Source: Alphaproteobacteria bacterium
Lineage (GTDB): Bacteria > Pseudomonadota > Alphaproteobacteria > CACIAM-22H2
NCBI GenBank assembly: GCA_016793165.1
Contig: JAEULA010000013.1
Location: forward strand, 62,001 to 126,000
Length of the DNA stretch: 64,000 nucleotides
Direction: 5' to 3'
Part shown: piece by piece, positions 8,416 to 17,056 of the stretch
Layout of the letters: each line of letters starts with the position of its first letter
Numbering within the stretch: the stretch's first letter is position 1
Made by a program: the position numbers and the translations under genes
Notes under the pieces: generated by a model
What the model was told of the DNA's origin: nothing
Databases searched by the model: none
The model's input: only the letters and a program-made list of their open reading frames with translations

Positions 8416-9263
8416 GTGGGCCGGCGGCACGGCGCTTCGGCGTGCTGCTGGGCACGCTCCTGATCCTGGCCTGGTCGCTCGGGCCGATCGTCTGGATGGG
8501 GATCGGTTCGGTCACGCCCGAGGTCAAGCCGGACCTGTCGAAGCCGTGGAGCAGCGCACGCGGAGTCGAATACTTCCCGAGCGAGCCGACGCTGCAGAAC
8601 TACCGCGACCTCTTCGAGACGGTGAAGTTCGGCACCTACTTCCTCAACAGCGTGGTCGTCGCCACCGGCACCATGGTGCTGGCGCTGGCCGTCGCGAGCC
8701 TCGGCGCGTACGGCTTCGTGCGCTTCCGCTTCGTCGGGCGCGCGCCGCTGCTCACCGCCACCCTGATGGCCTACATGATCCCCAGCGTCGTGCTGATGGT
8801 GCCGCTGCTTGTCATCCTGCGCCGCTACGGCCTGGTGAACACCTATCCCGGGCTGATCCTGGCGGAGGCGACCAACACCGCGCCCTTCGTGCTGCTGCTC
8901 ATGATCAACTACTTCTCGTCGCTGCCGCGCGAGCTCGAGGAGGCCGCGCAGGTCGACGGCTGCGGCCGGCTCGCGACGCTGATCCGGATCGTGCTGCCGC
9001 TGGCCGTGCCGGGCCTCGTGGCCGGCGGCCTCTTCGCCTTCATCGCGACCTGGAACAACTTCCTGTTCGCGTTCCTGCTGAGCACCAGCGACGCGACCAA
9101 GACGCTGCCCGTGATCATGCGGCTCTTCGCGTTGGGCGAGCCGGCGGTCTGGGGCGTGAGCGCCGCCGGCGCGCTGCTGACGATGCTGCCCGTCGCCGCG
9201 CTGTTCCTGGTCTTTCAGCGCGCGCTGATCAGCGGGTTGGCCGCGGGAGCGGTCAAGGGATGA
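8412..9263 (+). CDS. Sugar-type ABC transporter permease, MalG/UgpE family
   Basis: The 283-residue protein starts with ATG overlapping the preceding stop (ATGA at 8412-8415). Six membrane segments and the EAA loop (ELEEAAQVDGCGRLAT, then LPLAVPGLVAGG) identify it as the second permease of a CUT1 importer. The first periplasmic loop is long, with PTLQNYRDLF typical of MalG-like proteins. It pairs with the upstream MalF-like subunit. Its final codons run close to the binding-protein gene, so the three are clearly one transcription unit. Confidence 0.92.
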   Translation: MSGPAARRFGVLLGTLLILAWSLGPIVWMGIGSVTPEVKPDLSKPWSSARGVEYFPSEPTLQNYRDLFETVKFGTYFLNSVVVATGTMVLALAVASLGAYGFVRFRFVGRAPLLTATLMAYMIPSVVLMVPLLVILRRYGLVNTYPGLILAEATNTAPFVLLLMINYFSSLPRELEEAAQVDGCGRLATLIRIVLPLAVPGLVAGGLFAFIATWNNFLFAFLLSTSDATKTLPVIMRLFALGEPAVWGVSAAGALLTMLPVAALFLVFQRALISGLAAGAVKG

Positions 9264-9292
9264 CGACTTCAACTCGAACCGGGGAGGACGAC

Positions 9293-10567
9293 ATGACGGA
9301 CACGAAGACAATCAGGACGACGCGGCGCGCCGCCTTGCGCGGCGCGGGCGCGGCGACGCTGCTCGCGGGCCAGGCCTTCGGCCAGGCGCCGGCGGTGCGG
9401 CGCAAGGTCAAGATCAGCTACTGGGGCTGGGCCGACAACCCGGTGCACCAGAAGATGTCGGTCGACTCGGTCGACATGTTCAACAAGTCGAACGGGTTCG
9501 TGACCGTCGAGCTCGACGCGACGTCGCTGGTGCAGGAGCTGCGCAAGAAGGTCGTCGTCGCCGCCGCCGCGGGCGCCGGCCCCGACGTCGCCGGCACGGT
9601 GCAGACGCACGTCCAGGACTGGTTCGAGTCCGAGATCCTGCATCCCGTCGACGAGTTCTTCGCCAAGTGGCCCGAGCGCACCGATTACTTCGCGACCGCG
9701 GTGGACGCGATGCGCTCCAAGCCGGGCCAGCCGGTCCTGTACATGGCGAATTCGATCCTGCCCTACATCCTCTACTACCGGGCGGACTGGTTCGCGGAGG
9801 CGAAGCTAGAGCCGCCCAAGACCTACGAAGCGATGATCGCCGCTGCGAAGGCGCTGGCGCAGCCGCCGAACCGGATCGGCTACGCGCTGCGCGGCATGGA
9901 CTACTTCGCCGTGCAGCCGATCGAGCCGATCTGGGCCAGCGCCGGCGTGAAGATCGTCGACGAGAAGGGCAATGTCGATTTCGACTCGCCCGCGGCCATC
10001 GCCGTCACCGAACGCTGGGTCGGCATGTACACCAAGGACAAGTCGGCGCAGGCGACGGCGGTGAACGACCGCTACCCGCAGCTCTTCGCGCTGATGGAAC
10101 AGGGCAAGGGCGCACTGTGGATCTACGGCACCCATGCCAACCCCCAGCTCAATGCGGCGCTGGGCGACCGCATCCAGCCGATCCGCACGCCGAACGTGGG
10201 AGCCAAGCCATTCACGCTCGCGAATCCCGAGGGGCTGTTCATGCTCAAGGCCTGCAAGGAGAAGGAGGCGGCCTTCGAGTTCATGACCCACATGTGCTCG
10301 GGCGAGCCCGCGCGGATCTTCACCCAGAAGCGCGGGCTGCTGCCGGTGCGCCAGACGCTGGCGAACGAGCCGGGCATCCAGGACAACCGCTTCTTCAAGG
10401 TGGCGATCGCCGAGGCGGCGAACTGGTGGATGCCGCCCTTCGCGCACAAGAACTGGACCAACTACCAGGACAAGATCGCGCCCTACTGGCAGCAGGCGCT
10501 GCGCGAGGAGATCACCGTGAAGCAGTTCCACGAGCAGGCCGCGAAGTTCCTGCGCGGACAGGCCTGA
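9293..10567 (+). CDS. Sugar-type ABC transporter substrate-binding protein, Tat-exported
   Basis: The 424-residue protein starts at the ATG at 9293, five bases after GGGGAGG; an ATG at 9260 overlaps the previous stop but lacks this site. The N-terminus TIRTTRRAALRGAGAATLLA has a twin-arginine motif, so export by Tat is likely. The mature part begins with VKISYWGWADNP and has the features of the family-1 extracellular solute-binding proteins, for example GPDVAGT followed by a binding-cleft Trp-rich C-terminal half. It captures the ligand in the periplasm for the two upstream permeases. A perfect hairpin follows the stop codon, then the amidohydrolase gene. Confidence 0.92.
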   Translation: MTDTKTIRTTRRAALRGAGAATLLAGQAFGQAPAVRRKVKISYWGWADNPVHQKMSVDSVDMFNKSNGFVTVELDATSLVQELRKKVVVAAAAGAGPDVAGTVQTHVQDWFESEILHPVDEFFAKWPERTDYFATAVDAMRSKPGQPVLYMANSILPYILYYRADWFAEAKLEPPKTYEAMIAAAKALAQPPNRIGYALRGMDYFAVQPIEPIWASAGVKIVDEKGNVDFDSPAAIAVTERWVGMYTKDKSAQATAVNDRYPQLFALMEQGKGALWIYGTHANPQLNAALGDRIQPIRTPNVGAKPFTLANPEGLFMLKACKEKEAAFEFMTHMCSGEPARIFTQKRGLLPVRQTLANEPGIQDNRFFKVAIAEAANWWMPPFAHKNWTNYQDKIAPYWQQALREEITVKQFHEQAAKFLRGQA

Positions 10568-10578
10568 CCGACGGGCCG

Positions 10579-10607
10579 GGCGGCGGCGCGACGCGCGCGC
10601 CGCCGCC
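10579..10607 (+). promoter_or_regulatory. Perfect 12-bp stem-loop after the binding-protein gene
   Basis: Arms GGCGGCGGCGCG (10579-10590) and CGCGCCGCCGCC (10596-10607) pair exactly around a 5-nt loop, ten bases after the stop codon. There is no T-tract. It could stabilise the binding-protein message or partly stop transcription before the amidohydrolase gene. Confidence 0.55.
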
Positions 10608-10631
10608 ACCGCTTCGAACAAGGGCGCCACG

Positions 10632-11465
10632 ATGACCAACGCCGTCGACAGCCACGTCCACGTCTTCTGCGGCGACGATTTCCCGTTCGCGCCGACCCGC
10701 GTCTACACGCCCGATCCCTGCCAGGCGGGGACGGCGGATCAGCTCGCCGCCGTGCTCGAGTCCCATGGGTTGTCGCACGCGCTGCTGGTGGGCGCGCAGC
10801 CCTACGACACCGACAACCGCTGCATGCTGCGCTCGATCGCGCGCGGCGGCGGCAGATTCCGCGGCATCGCGCTGGTGAAGCCGACGGCGAGCGCGCGCGA
10901 GCTGCGCGATCTCGCCGACGCCGGCGTCGTCGGAATCCGCATCAACCTCACCACCGACGGGCTGCGCGGCCTCACCGAACCCGGCGCCGACACGCTCATG
11001 GCGCAGGTCCGCGAGCTGGGCTGGTTCGTCCAGGTCCATTGCGAGCACGACGAGCTCGCCGCGGCGCTGCCGCTGCTGCGCCGGGCCGGCGTGCGCGCGA
11101 TGATCGACCATTTCGCGCGCCCCGACCTCCGGCGCGGGCTCGAACAACCCGGATTCCGCGCCCTGCTCGAGCTCGGCCGCGCGGGGGACAACGTCGTCAA
11201 GCTCTCCGGTCCGTTCCGCTGCTCGCTCGAAGGCCCGCCGTTCCGCGACGTCGATCCGTTCATTGCCGCCGCCATCGACGCCTTCGGCCTCGACCGTTGC
11301 GTCTGGGGCTCGGACTGGCCCTATGTCCGGGTGACACAGCGCGTCGATTACGGGCCCGGCCTGACGGCGCTGAACCGCTGGCTCCCGGACCCAGCGGCGC
11401 GACGGCGTATCCTGTGGGAGAATCCCGCCCGACTGTTCGGCTTCGCGCCGCTCGCGCCGCGCTGA
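10632..11465 (+). CDS. Amidohydrolase-2 family metal-dependent hydrolase (LigI/PDC-hydrolase-like)
   Basis: The 277-residue protein starts VDSHVHVF with the HxH metal pair at residues 8 and 10. It continues with VQVHCEHDE, DHFARPDLRRG and the C-terminal WGSDWPY motif, all typical of the COG3618 amidohydrolases. These are TIM-barrel hydrolases that act on lactones and cyclic acids, such as 2-pyrone-4,6-dicarboxylate lactonase and L-fucono- or galactaro-lactonases. Being last in the sugar ABC operon, a sugar-acid lactonase is the most natural guess, but the substrate is not readable. It converges on pxpA with a 40-bp gap. Confidence 0.88.
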   Translation: MTNAVDSHVHVFCGDDFPFAPTRVYTPDPCQAGTADQLAAVLESHGLSHALLVGAQPYDTDNRCMLRSIARGGGRFRGIALVKPTASARELRDLADAGVVGIRINLTTDGLRGLTEPGADTLMAQVRELGWFVQVHCEHDELAAALPLLRRAGVRAMIDHFARPDLRRGLEQPGFRALLELGRAGDNVVKLSGPFRCSLEGPPFRDVDPFIAAAIDAFGLDRCVWGSDWPYVRVTQRVDYGPGLTALNRWLPDPAARRRILWENPARLFGFAPLAPR

Positions 11466-11505
11466 CGTGAACGGCGCGGTCGCGGCGACGCGACGCGACG
11501 AGCCG

Positions 11506-12273
11506 CTAGGCGAGGAGCTCCACGGCGGGCACGACGGAGGCGCCACCGGTCTCGACGACGCGCCGGACGGTGCGCGCGAGCTCGACCGAGCCGGGCGTGT
11601 CGCTGTGCACCAGGATTCCGCGCGCACGGACCTTGATCCGCTTGCCCTCGATCGAAGTCACGGTGCCGTCGTCGAGGAACTGGCGCACGCGCGCGGCCAC
11701 CGCATCGGCCGACGTGATCACCGAGTTCGGCTTCTTGCGCGAGACGAGGTTCGCGTTCTCGTCATAGGCCCGGTCGGCAAGGAACAGCGTGTGCGAGCGC
11801 AGACCGACGCGCTCCGCGGCGCGCTCCACCTCGGTGTCGGGCATCGAGTAGACGATCAGGTCCCTGTCGATGCGCTTGATCGCGCGCGCGAGCAGGTCGG
11901 CGACATCCTTGTCGGCCGTCGCCATGTTGCCGAGCGCGGCGTGGTAACTGACATGCGTGACCTTGTGGCCGGCAGCGGCGGCGATCCCCTGCAGCGCGCC
12001 GATCTGGTAGATCATGTGCTTTTCGAGCTCGGCGGGCTCCATCTGGATCACGCGGCGGCCGAAACCCATCAGGTCCGGCAGCCCGGGATGGGCGCCGATC
12101 GAGACCTTGCGCTCCTTCGCCATGGTCACGGTGCGATCCATGATCACGGCATCGCCGGCGTGGAAGCCGCACGCGATGTTCGCGGACGAGACGACGCCCA
12201 TCAGCGCGGCGTCATCGCCCACCTTCCAGTGGCCGAATCCCTCGCCCATGTCGGAATTGAGGTCGATCTTCAT
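11506..12273 (-). CDS. pxpA: PxpA, LamB/YcsF family 5-oxoprolinase subunit A
   Basis: The 255-residue protein opens MKIDLNSDMGEGFGHW and carries SSANIACGFHAGD and SIGAHPGLPDLMGFGRR, the signature stretches of the LamB/YcsF family. The ATG at 12273 follows GGGAG by six bases. PxpA with PxpB and PxpC forms the widespread prokaryotic ATP-dependent 5-oxoprolinase, which opens pyroglutamate to glutamate. It is the last gene of the string that starts with an ABC transporter permease near 17976. Because biotin carboxylase genes sit upstream in the same orientation, the true substrate here may be a different amide or lactam (inference). Confidence 0.93.
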   Translation of the reverse strand: MKIDLNSDMGEGFGHWKVGDDAALMGVVSSANIACGFHAGDAVIMDRTVTMAKERKVSIGAHPGLPDLMGFGRRVIQMEPAELEKHMIYQIGALQGIAAAAGHKVTHVSYHAALGNMATADKDVADLLARAIKRIDRDLIVYSMPDTEVERAAERVGLRSHTLFLADRAYDENANLVSRKKPNSVITSADAVAARVRQFLDDGTVTSIEGKRIKVRARGILVHSDTPGSVELARTVRRVVETGGASVVPAVELLA

Positions 12274-12316
12274 CGCATACTCCCTTGGTGAACGCTGTCC
12301 GGGGCCGGCACGGCCG

Positions 12317-13291
12317 CTAGAGCGTGCGGTAGAGGTCGGCGCTGCGCCGCACCGAATCGAGATAGGCCGCGATCGGCTCCATGGCGCGGACGGCATCGTC
12401 ATAGGCGACTTCGACGAAGCGGATCGTGCTGCCGAGCCGCGCCTGCGCCAGGCGCCAGATGTCGGCCTCGATCACGGCGGCCATCTTCGGATAGCCGCCC
12501 GCGGTGTTCGCGTCGCTGAGCTGGATGATCGGCTCTCCCGCCGGGGGGACCTGGACGATGCCGGCCACCAGCCCGTAGGAGCGCATCTCGACCGGCGCCG
12601 GCAGCTTGAGCGGCGGTCCCGACAGGCGGTAGCCGCCGCGATCGCTCTGATGCGAGATCTTCCAGGCCGTCTGCCAGAAGCGCTCCTGCATGGCCGACGG
12701 GAAGATGTCGTACTCGCCGGCCCGCAACACCCGGAGCGGCAAGGCCTTGTCGCCCGGCGCCGAAGGGCATGGCGGAACGACGATCTCGGGCGGCACCGCG
12801 CCGACACCGGCGACCGGCCGCACCTCGCTCGGCAGGATCCGGACGACGTCGCCCGTCCGCAACGAGCGTCCCTCCAGGCCGCCGAAGCCGCTGCGCAGAT
12901 GCGTGCTGCGCGACCCCAGGATCACCGGGACGTCGACGCCGCCGGCGAACGCGACACAAGCGCGGCTTCCCACGGTCGGCGGATGCAAGGCCAGGACCTG
13001 CCCCGCCCGCGCGGTCGTCGCCCACCACGGCGGCAGCACCGCATCGTCGAGCGACGCCCGGCACTCCGCACCGGTGACCGCGAAGGCGATGTCCGACAGG
13101 AACCGCAGCCGGAACGGGAAGGTCTGCACCTCGATGCAGGCCGCGTTCTCCGGGTTGCCGAGAAGGCTGTTCGCGACGGCGAGCGCCAGCGGATCCATGA
13201 CGCCCGACGTGCTGACGCCGTAATGGCGCGCGCCGAAGCGGCCGAGGTCCTGCACCGAGTTCAACGCCAGCGTCGAGACGATCTCGATCAC
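12317..13291 (-). CDS. pxpC: PxpC, biotin-dependent carboxyltransferase family / 5-oxoprolinase subunit C
   Basis: The 324-residue protein begins at a GTG (13291) that overlaps the pxpB stop by four bases. Features of the KipA/PxpC family are visible: LNSVQDLGRFGARHYGVSTSG with MDPLALAVAN near the N-terminus, and QSDRGGYRLSGP with LSDANTAGGYPK in the second half. KipI-KipA type proteins are homologous to the two halves of the urea carboxylase carboxyltransferase domain, and in PxpABC they form the oxoprolinase. The tight coupling to pxpB fits an obligate heteromer. The 43 bp before pxpA hold only a short 5-bp hairpin. Confidence 0.93.
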   Translation of the reverse strand: MIEIVSTLALNSVQDLGRFGARHYGVSTSGVMDPLALAVANSLLGNPENAACIEVQTFPFRLRFLSDIAFAVTGAECRASLDDAVLPPWWATTARAGQVLALHPPTVGSRACVAFAGGVDVPVILGSRSTHLRSGFGGLEGRSLRTGDVVRILPSEVRPVAGVGAVPPEIVVPPCPSAPGDKALPLRVLRAGEYDIFPSAMQERFWQTAWKISHQSDRGGYRLSGPPLKLPAPVEMRSYGLVAGIVQVPPAGEPIIQLSDANTAGGYPKMAAVIEADIWRLAQARLGSTIRFVEVAYDDAVRAMEPIAAYLDSVRRSADLYRTL

Positions 13292-14001
13292 AGCTCGATC
13301 CTGTCGATCACGAAGCGGATCTGATCGCCCGGCGCCAGCATGCAGGGCGGCGTGCGCGACAGGTCGAACATCTCGACGCCCGACCAGCCGATCGCGTTCC
13401 ATCCGTTCGGGCCGGTCGAGACCGAGATGCCCGCCTGCATGCCGCCGATGGTGACCGTGCCCTTGAGCATGCGCAGCGACGGCACGGTCTTGCGCGGCAT
13501 GAAGATGCGCTGGTCGAGCCCGTGCAGGTATCCGAACCCCGGCGAACTGCCGATCGCACAGACCGTGTAGAGGCCCGCGCTGTGGATCGCGATGACCTCC
13601 TCGGGCTGTAGGCCCGAATACTCGCAGACGCGCGCAAGGTCCGAGCCCAGCTCGCCGCCATAGACGACAGGGACGTCGTGGATGCGGCCGGAGACCGACT
13701 TCTCCGGCGCGCGATTCCACGCCGCGGCGAAGGCCACCCGTGTCGCCTCGAGATCGCGTGGCGGCCGCGCGAAGACGAGCAGCAGGTTCGTCACACCGAG
13801 CACCGCCTCCTCGACGTCGGGCCAGGCCGCGACCTCGTCGGCCAGCGACCAGATCCGCTTCTGCTGGCGCAGTTCGAATTCCCCGGGCGCCTCCAGCAGC
13901 AGCGCGCGCGTGCCGATGCTGCTGATCTTCGGCGCATCGGCATCGCGCAGCCGCGCCTGCACCGGACCGGCGGGCGAGGACGACTCCTCGGGTGGCGTCA
14001 C
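13288..14001 (-). CDS. pxpB: PxpB, KipI-like 5-oxoprolinase subunit B / carboxyltransferase subunit
   Basis: The 237-residue protein is read from a GTG at 14001. The first 25 residues are not typical of the family, so the true start could lie nearer to the conserved ISSIGTRALLLEAP. Diagnostic motifs are LGVTNLLLVF, the VVYGGELGSDLARVCEYSGL stretch, SSPGFGYLHGLD and the C-terminal PGDQIRF. PxpB and PxpC are partners in the oxoprolinase and in KipIA-type carboxyltransferases. It lies 43 bp after the ABC ATPase gene, continuing the same operon, so the transporter probably brings in its substrate. Confidence 0.92.
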   Translation of the reverse strand: MTPPEESSSPAGPVQARLRDADAPKISSIGTRALLLEAPGEFELRQQKRIWSLADEVAAWPDVEEAVLGVTNLLLVFARPPRDLEATRVAFAAAWNRAPEKSVSGRIHDVPVVYGGELGSDLARVCEYSGLQPEEVIAIHSAGLYTVCAIGSSPGFGYLHGLDQRIFMPRKTVPSLRMLKGTVTIGGMQAGISVSTGPNGWNAIGWSGVEMFDLSRTPPCMLAPGDQIRFVIDRIEL

Positions 14002-14044
14002 GGCCGGCGGATCGAGCGCCGGCGGCTCTCGGCCGCGGCCATGC

Positions 14045-15139
14045 TCAACCCCTCGGGATGACGTGGTTGCTGGACCCGTCCCACCGCGCGATCACCTGCT
14101 CGCCCTGCCGCAGGGCGCCGGCATCGTCGCGCGTCTGGTTCTGATGGTAGGCGATCAGCTCCTGGCCGTCGGCGAGGCGCAGATAGTAGTGGCTGATGAA
14201 GCCGCGATAGACGACCTGGTCGACATGCGCCATCGCCGCATTCGGCCGATCGGGCGCCGCGCCGCCGCCGTGCCGCTCGACCACGACCGCCTCCGGCCGT
14301 ACCGAGACGGTCACGTCGCCGTCGGCGGTGCCGGCATCGTTCACGAGCAGCCGGATCCCGCTCGAGGTGACGACCGCCGCCTGCTTGCCGTCGCGCCGCG
14401 CCACCTTGCCGGTGAACAGGTTCGAGGCGCCGAGGAAGGTCGCGACGAAGGTCGAGTTCGGCCGCTGGTAGATCTCCGTCGCCGAGCCGACCTGCTCGAG
14501 GCGCCCGTCGCGCATCACGACGATCTGATCGGCCATCGTGAGCGCCTCGTCCTGGTCGTGCGTGACCATGACGGTGGTGACGCCGAGCCGGCGCTGCAGG
14601 GCGCGCAGCTCCACCTGCATGCTTTCGCGAAGCCCCTTGTCCAGCGCGCCGAGCGGCTCGTCGAGCAGCAGCACCGCGGGCTCGATCACCAGCGCGCGTG
14701 CGAGCGCGACGCGCTGCTGCTGGCCGCCCGAGAGCTGCGCCGGGAACCGCTCGCCGAAGTCGCCGAGCCGGACGAGGTCGAGCGCGTGGCGGACACGGGC
14801 GACCGTGTCCGCCTTGCTGATCCCGCGCATGTCCAGGCCGAAGGCGATGTTCTCGGCCACGGTCATGTGCGGGAACAGCGCGTAGTTCTGGAACAGCATG
14901 CCGATGTTGCGCTTGTGCACCGGCACGCTGGTGATGCGCTCGCCGTTGACGAGGATCTCCCCCGAGGTCGGCGCGACCAGGCCTGCGATCATGCGCAGCG
15001 CCGTGGTCTTGCCGCACCCGCTCGGGCCGAGCAGCGCGACCATGCTGCCCGGCTCGATGGTCAACGACACGTCGTCGACCGCGCGCGTCCGTTGGTAGTG
15101 CTTGCTGAGATTCAGCAGGCGGACTTCGGCGGAGTTCAT
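14045..15139 (-). CDS. ABC transporter ATPase, polyamine/spermidine (PotA-like) family
   Basis: This 364-residue cytoplasmic ATPase has Walker A GPSGCGKTT (38-46), signature LSGGQQQR (136-143), Walker B VLLLDEP (156-162) and the H-loop His194. A TOBE-type C-terminal domain follows (residues about 280-360). This is the layout of PotA/FbpC-like ATPases that drive polyamine, putrescine, opine or thiamine importers. It starts 11 bp after the binding-protein gene and is fourth in the transporter order permease-permease-binding protein-ATPase. It supplies the energy for the import system that precedes pxpBCA. Confidence 0.95.
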   Translation of the reverse strand: MNSAEVRLLNLSKHYQRTRAVDDVSLTIEPGSMVALLGPSGCGKTTALRMIAGLVAPTSGEILVNGERITSVPVHKRNIGMLFQNYALFPHMTVAENIAFGLDMRGISKADTVARVRHALDLVRLGDFGERFPAQLSGGQQQRVALARALVIEPAVLLLDEPLGALDKGLRESMQVELRALQRRLGVTTVMVTHDQDEALTMADQIVVMRDGRLEQVGSATEIYQRPNSTFVATFLGASNLFTGKVARRDGKQAAVVTSSGIRLLVNDAGTADGDVTVSVRPEAVVVERHGGGAAPDRPNAAMAHVDQVVYRGFISHYYLRLADGQELIAYHQNQTRDDAGALRQGEQVIARWDGSSNHVIPRG

Positions 15140-15150
15140 CGTCGGCCCGA

Positions 15151-16212
15151 TCAGGAGCTGAAGACGGTGTTGTAGCGCTCCAGGATCGCCGGCCGGCGCG
15201 GGATGATGAAGTTCCAGTCGGGCGTCGTCAGGCCCATGTCGTCCATCTTGGTCGCCGGATAGGCCAGGTACTTCGCGACCTCGGGCGTGAAGGTGATGCC
15301 CTCGACCGACGGCGCGCCGTAGGTCTGCGCCGACAGGCTCTGGATCACGCTGGGCTGCAGCATGAAGTCGATGAAGGCGGCGCCGAGCTCGGGCTCCGGC
15401 GCGTTCTTGACCAGGGTCATGCTGTTGATGCCGGTGAAGAAGCCTTCCTTCAGCGGCGCCATGTCGATGGGGATGCCCTTCGCGGCGTGCGGATAGACCG
15501 ACTTCGCGTAGTCGATGCCGCCGACATCGGCCTGGCCCTGCGGGACCATGAGCACCATCGCCTCGCTGTCGTAGATCGTCAGCACGTTGGGCTTGAGCTG
15601 GGCGAGCTTGTCCCAGCCCTGGTCGATCAGGTACTGCGCCTCCTTGAGCGGCTTGCCGGTCGCGAGCGCCGTCGCGACGATCAGCATCAGGACGCTCTGG
15701 GTGTTGCGCGGCGTGTTGAGCAGGATGCGCTTGCGGAAGCGCGGCTCGAAGAGCTGCTCGTAGCTGGTCAGGTTCTTGGTGACCTGCGGGTTGTAGAACA
15801 TGCCCGCGGCCGAGATGTTGAACCCGACGCCGAAGCCGTCCTCGAAGATGAAGCGCTTGTAGACCTTCTCGAGGTTCGGGATCTTCGCCGGATCGAGCTT
15901 CGTGATGAGCTCCTCCTGCTTCGCCTGCGGCACGCCGACGTCGTCCATCATCATGACGCTGAACTTCGGCGTGTTGCGGGTCGCGCGCAGCGCCGCGATG
16001 TTCGACAGCGTCGCGCCCTCGATCGTGAACACGCGGCACTTGTGCTTCGCCTCGAAGGCCGGGATCACTTCCTTCTGCACCAGTTTGCCGAGCGCCGAGT
16101 TGTAGGTGCCGAGATGCAGTTCCTTCGTCTGCGCCTTGGCGCTGGTGACGATCGTCGGGAAGGCGAGCGCCGCGGCGCCGCCCTTGATGATTGTGCGTCG
16201 TGTGGATCTCAT
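15151..16212 (-). CDS. ABC transporter substrate-binding protein, PotD/AfuA-like, Tat-exported
   Basis: The 353-residue protein starts MRSTRRTIIKGGAAALAFP, a twin-arginine signal, and is cut near AKAQ. The mature part begins LHLGTYNSALGKLVQKEVIPAFEAKH, which is the standard opening of the family-1/PotD-like extracellular binding proteins. The closing motif PRRPAILERYN is typical of this group. It would bind a cationic or polar small organic compound in the periplasm. Its neighbours downstream (ATPase, then pxpBCA) suggest a nitrogen-containing ligand that is later hydrolysed or carboxylated; the ligand itself is unknown. Confidence 0.92.
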   Translation of the reverse strand: MRSTRRTIIKGGAAALAFPTIVTSAKAQTKELHLGTYNSALGKLVQKEVIPAFEAKHKCRVFTIEGATLSNIAALRATRNTPKFSVMMMDDVGVPQAKQEELITKLDPAKIPNLEKVYKRFIFEDGFGVGFNISAAGMFYNPQVTKNLTSYEQLFEPRFRKRILLNTPRNTQSVLMLIVATALATGKPLKEAQYLIDQGWDKLAQLKPNVLTIYDSEAMVLMVPQGQADVGGIDYAKSVYPHAAKGIPIDMAPLKEGFFTGINSMTLVKNAPEPELGAAFIDFMLQPSVIQSLSAQTYGAPSVEGITFTPEVAKYLAYPATKMDDMGLTTPDWNFIIPRRPAILERYNTVFSS

Positions 16213-16252
16213 GACGTGACCTCTCCTGCCGTGGGTTGAACGGGTTGTTGGG

Positions 16253-17056
16253 CTACATCGCCGCCGCCCGGCGCAGACCCACGAGACGCTCGAGGATCAG
16301 CACGCCGATGACGGCGAGGATGATGATGACCGTCGACATGGCTGGCACGGACGGGTCGAAGACGTTGACGAGCTGGCGCATCAGCACCATCGGCACGGGG
16401 CTGTACTGCGAGTTCGCGAGCCACATCGACACGGGGTAGTTGTCGAACGAGACCATGAAGGCGAAGAGCGCACCGGCCGCGACGCCGGGCGCGATCTGCG
16501 GCAGCGTGATGCGCCAGAAGGTCTTCAGGCGGCTCGCGCCCAGCGTGCGCGCCGCGTCCTCGAGATTGATGTCGACAAGCATCAGGCTCGTGGTGACCGA
16601 GCGGATGACGTAGGGCGACGTGACCACGATGTGGCCGATGAGCAGGTTGACGCGGGCGTCGCCCCAGCCGAAACCGGCGAGCAGCTGCATCAGCGCGAGG
16701 CCGGTCACCAGCGCCGGGAAGATCAGCGGCGAGAGAACGAGCCCCTTGAGCAGCGCCTGTCCCGGAAAATCGCCGCGCGTGATCGCGATCGCGGCGGGCA
16801 CGCCCATCAGCAGCGATCCCGCCGTCGCACCGAAGGCGAGCAGTCCGCTGAGGCGCAGCGCTTCGAGGAAGTCGCGGTCCTGCAGGATCTGGACGTACCA
16901 GCGCAGCGTGAAGCCCTGCGGCGGGAAGGTGACGAAGTAGCTGTCCGACACCGACATCGCGACGACGACGACCAGCGGCGCCAGGATGAAGACCATCATC
17001 AGCGCGGTGATCGTGTAGAGGATCCATGCCCCGATGCCGGTCAGCCGCGGGTTCAT
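16253..17056 (-). CDS. ABC transporter permease, PotC-like
   Basis: The 267-residue protein starts with an ATG overlapping the stop of the other permease (ATGA at 17056-17053). About six membrane segments are seen, the first being ILYTITALMMVFILAPLVVV. The EAA loop is EDAARTLGASRLKTF followed by LPQIAPGV. The loop VSMWLANSQY is usual in PotC-type subunits. It forms the membrane channel together with the PotB-like protein and is followed 40 bp later by the binding-protein gene. Confidence 0.93.
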   Translation of the reverse strand: MNPRLTGIGAWILYTITALMMVFILAPLVVVVAMSVSDSYFVTFPPQGFTLRWYVQILQDRDFLEALRLSGLLAFGATAGSLLMGVPAAIAITRGDFPGQALLKGLVLSPLIFPALVTGLALMQLLAGFGWGDARVNLLIGHIVVTSPYVIRSVTTSLMLVDINLEDAARTLGASRLKTFWRITLPQIAPGVAAGALFAFMVSFDNYPVSMWLANSQYSPVPMVLMRQLVNVFDPSVPAMSTVIIILAVIGVLILERLVGLRRAAAM

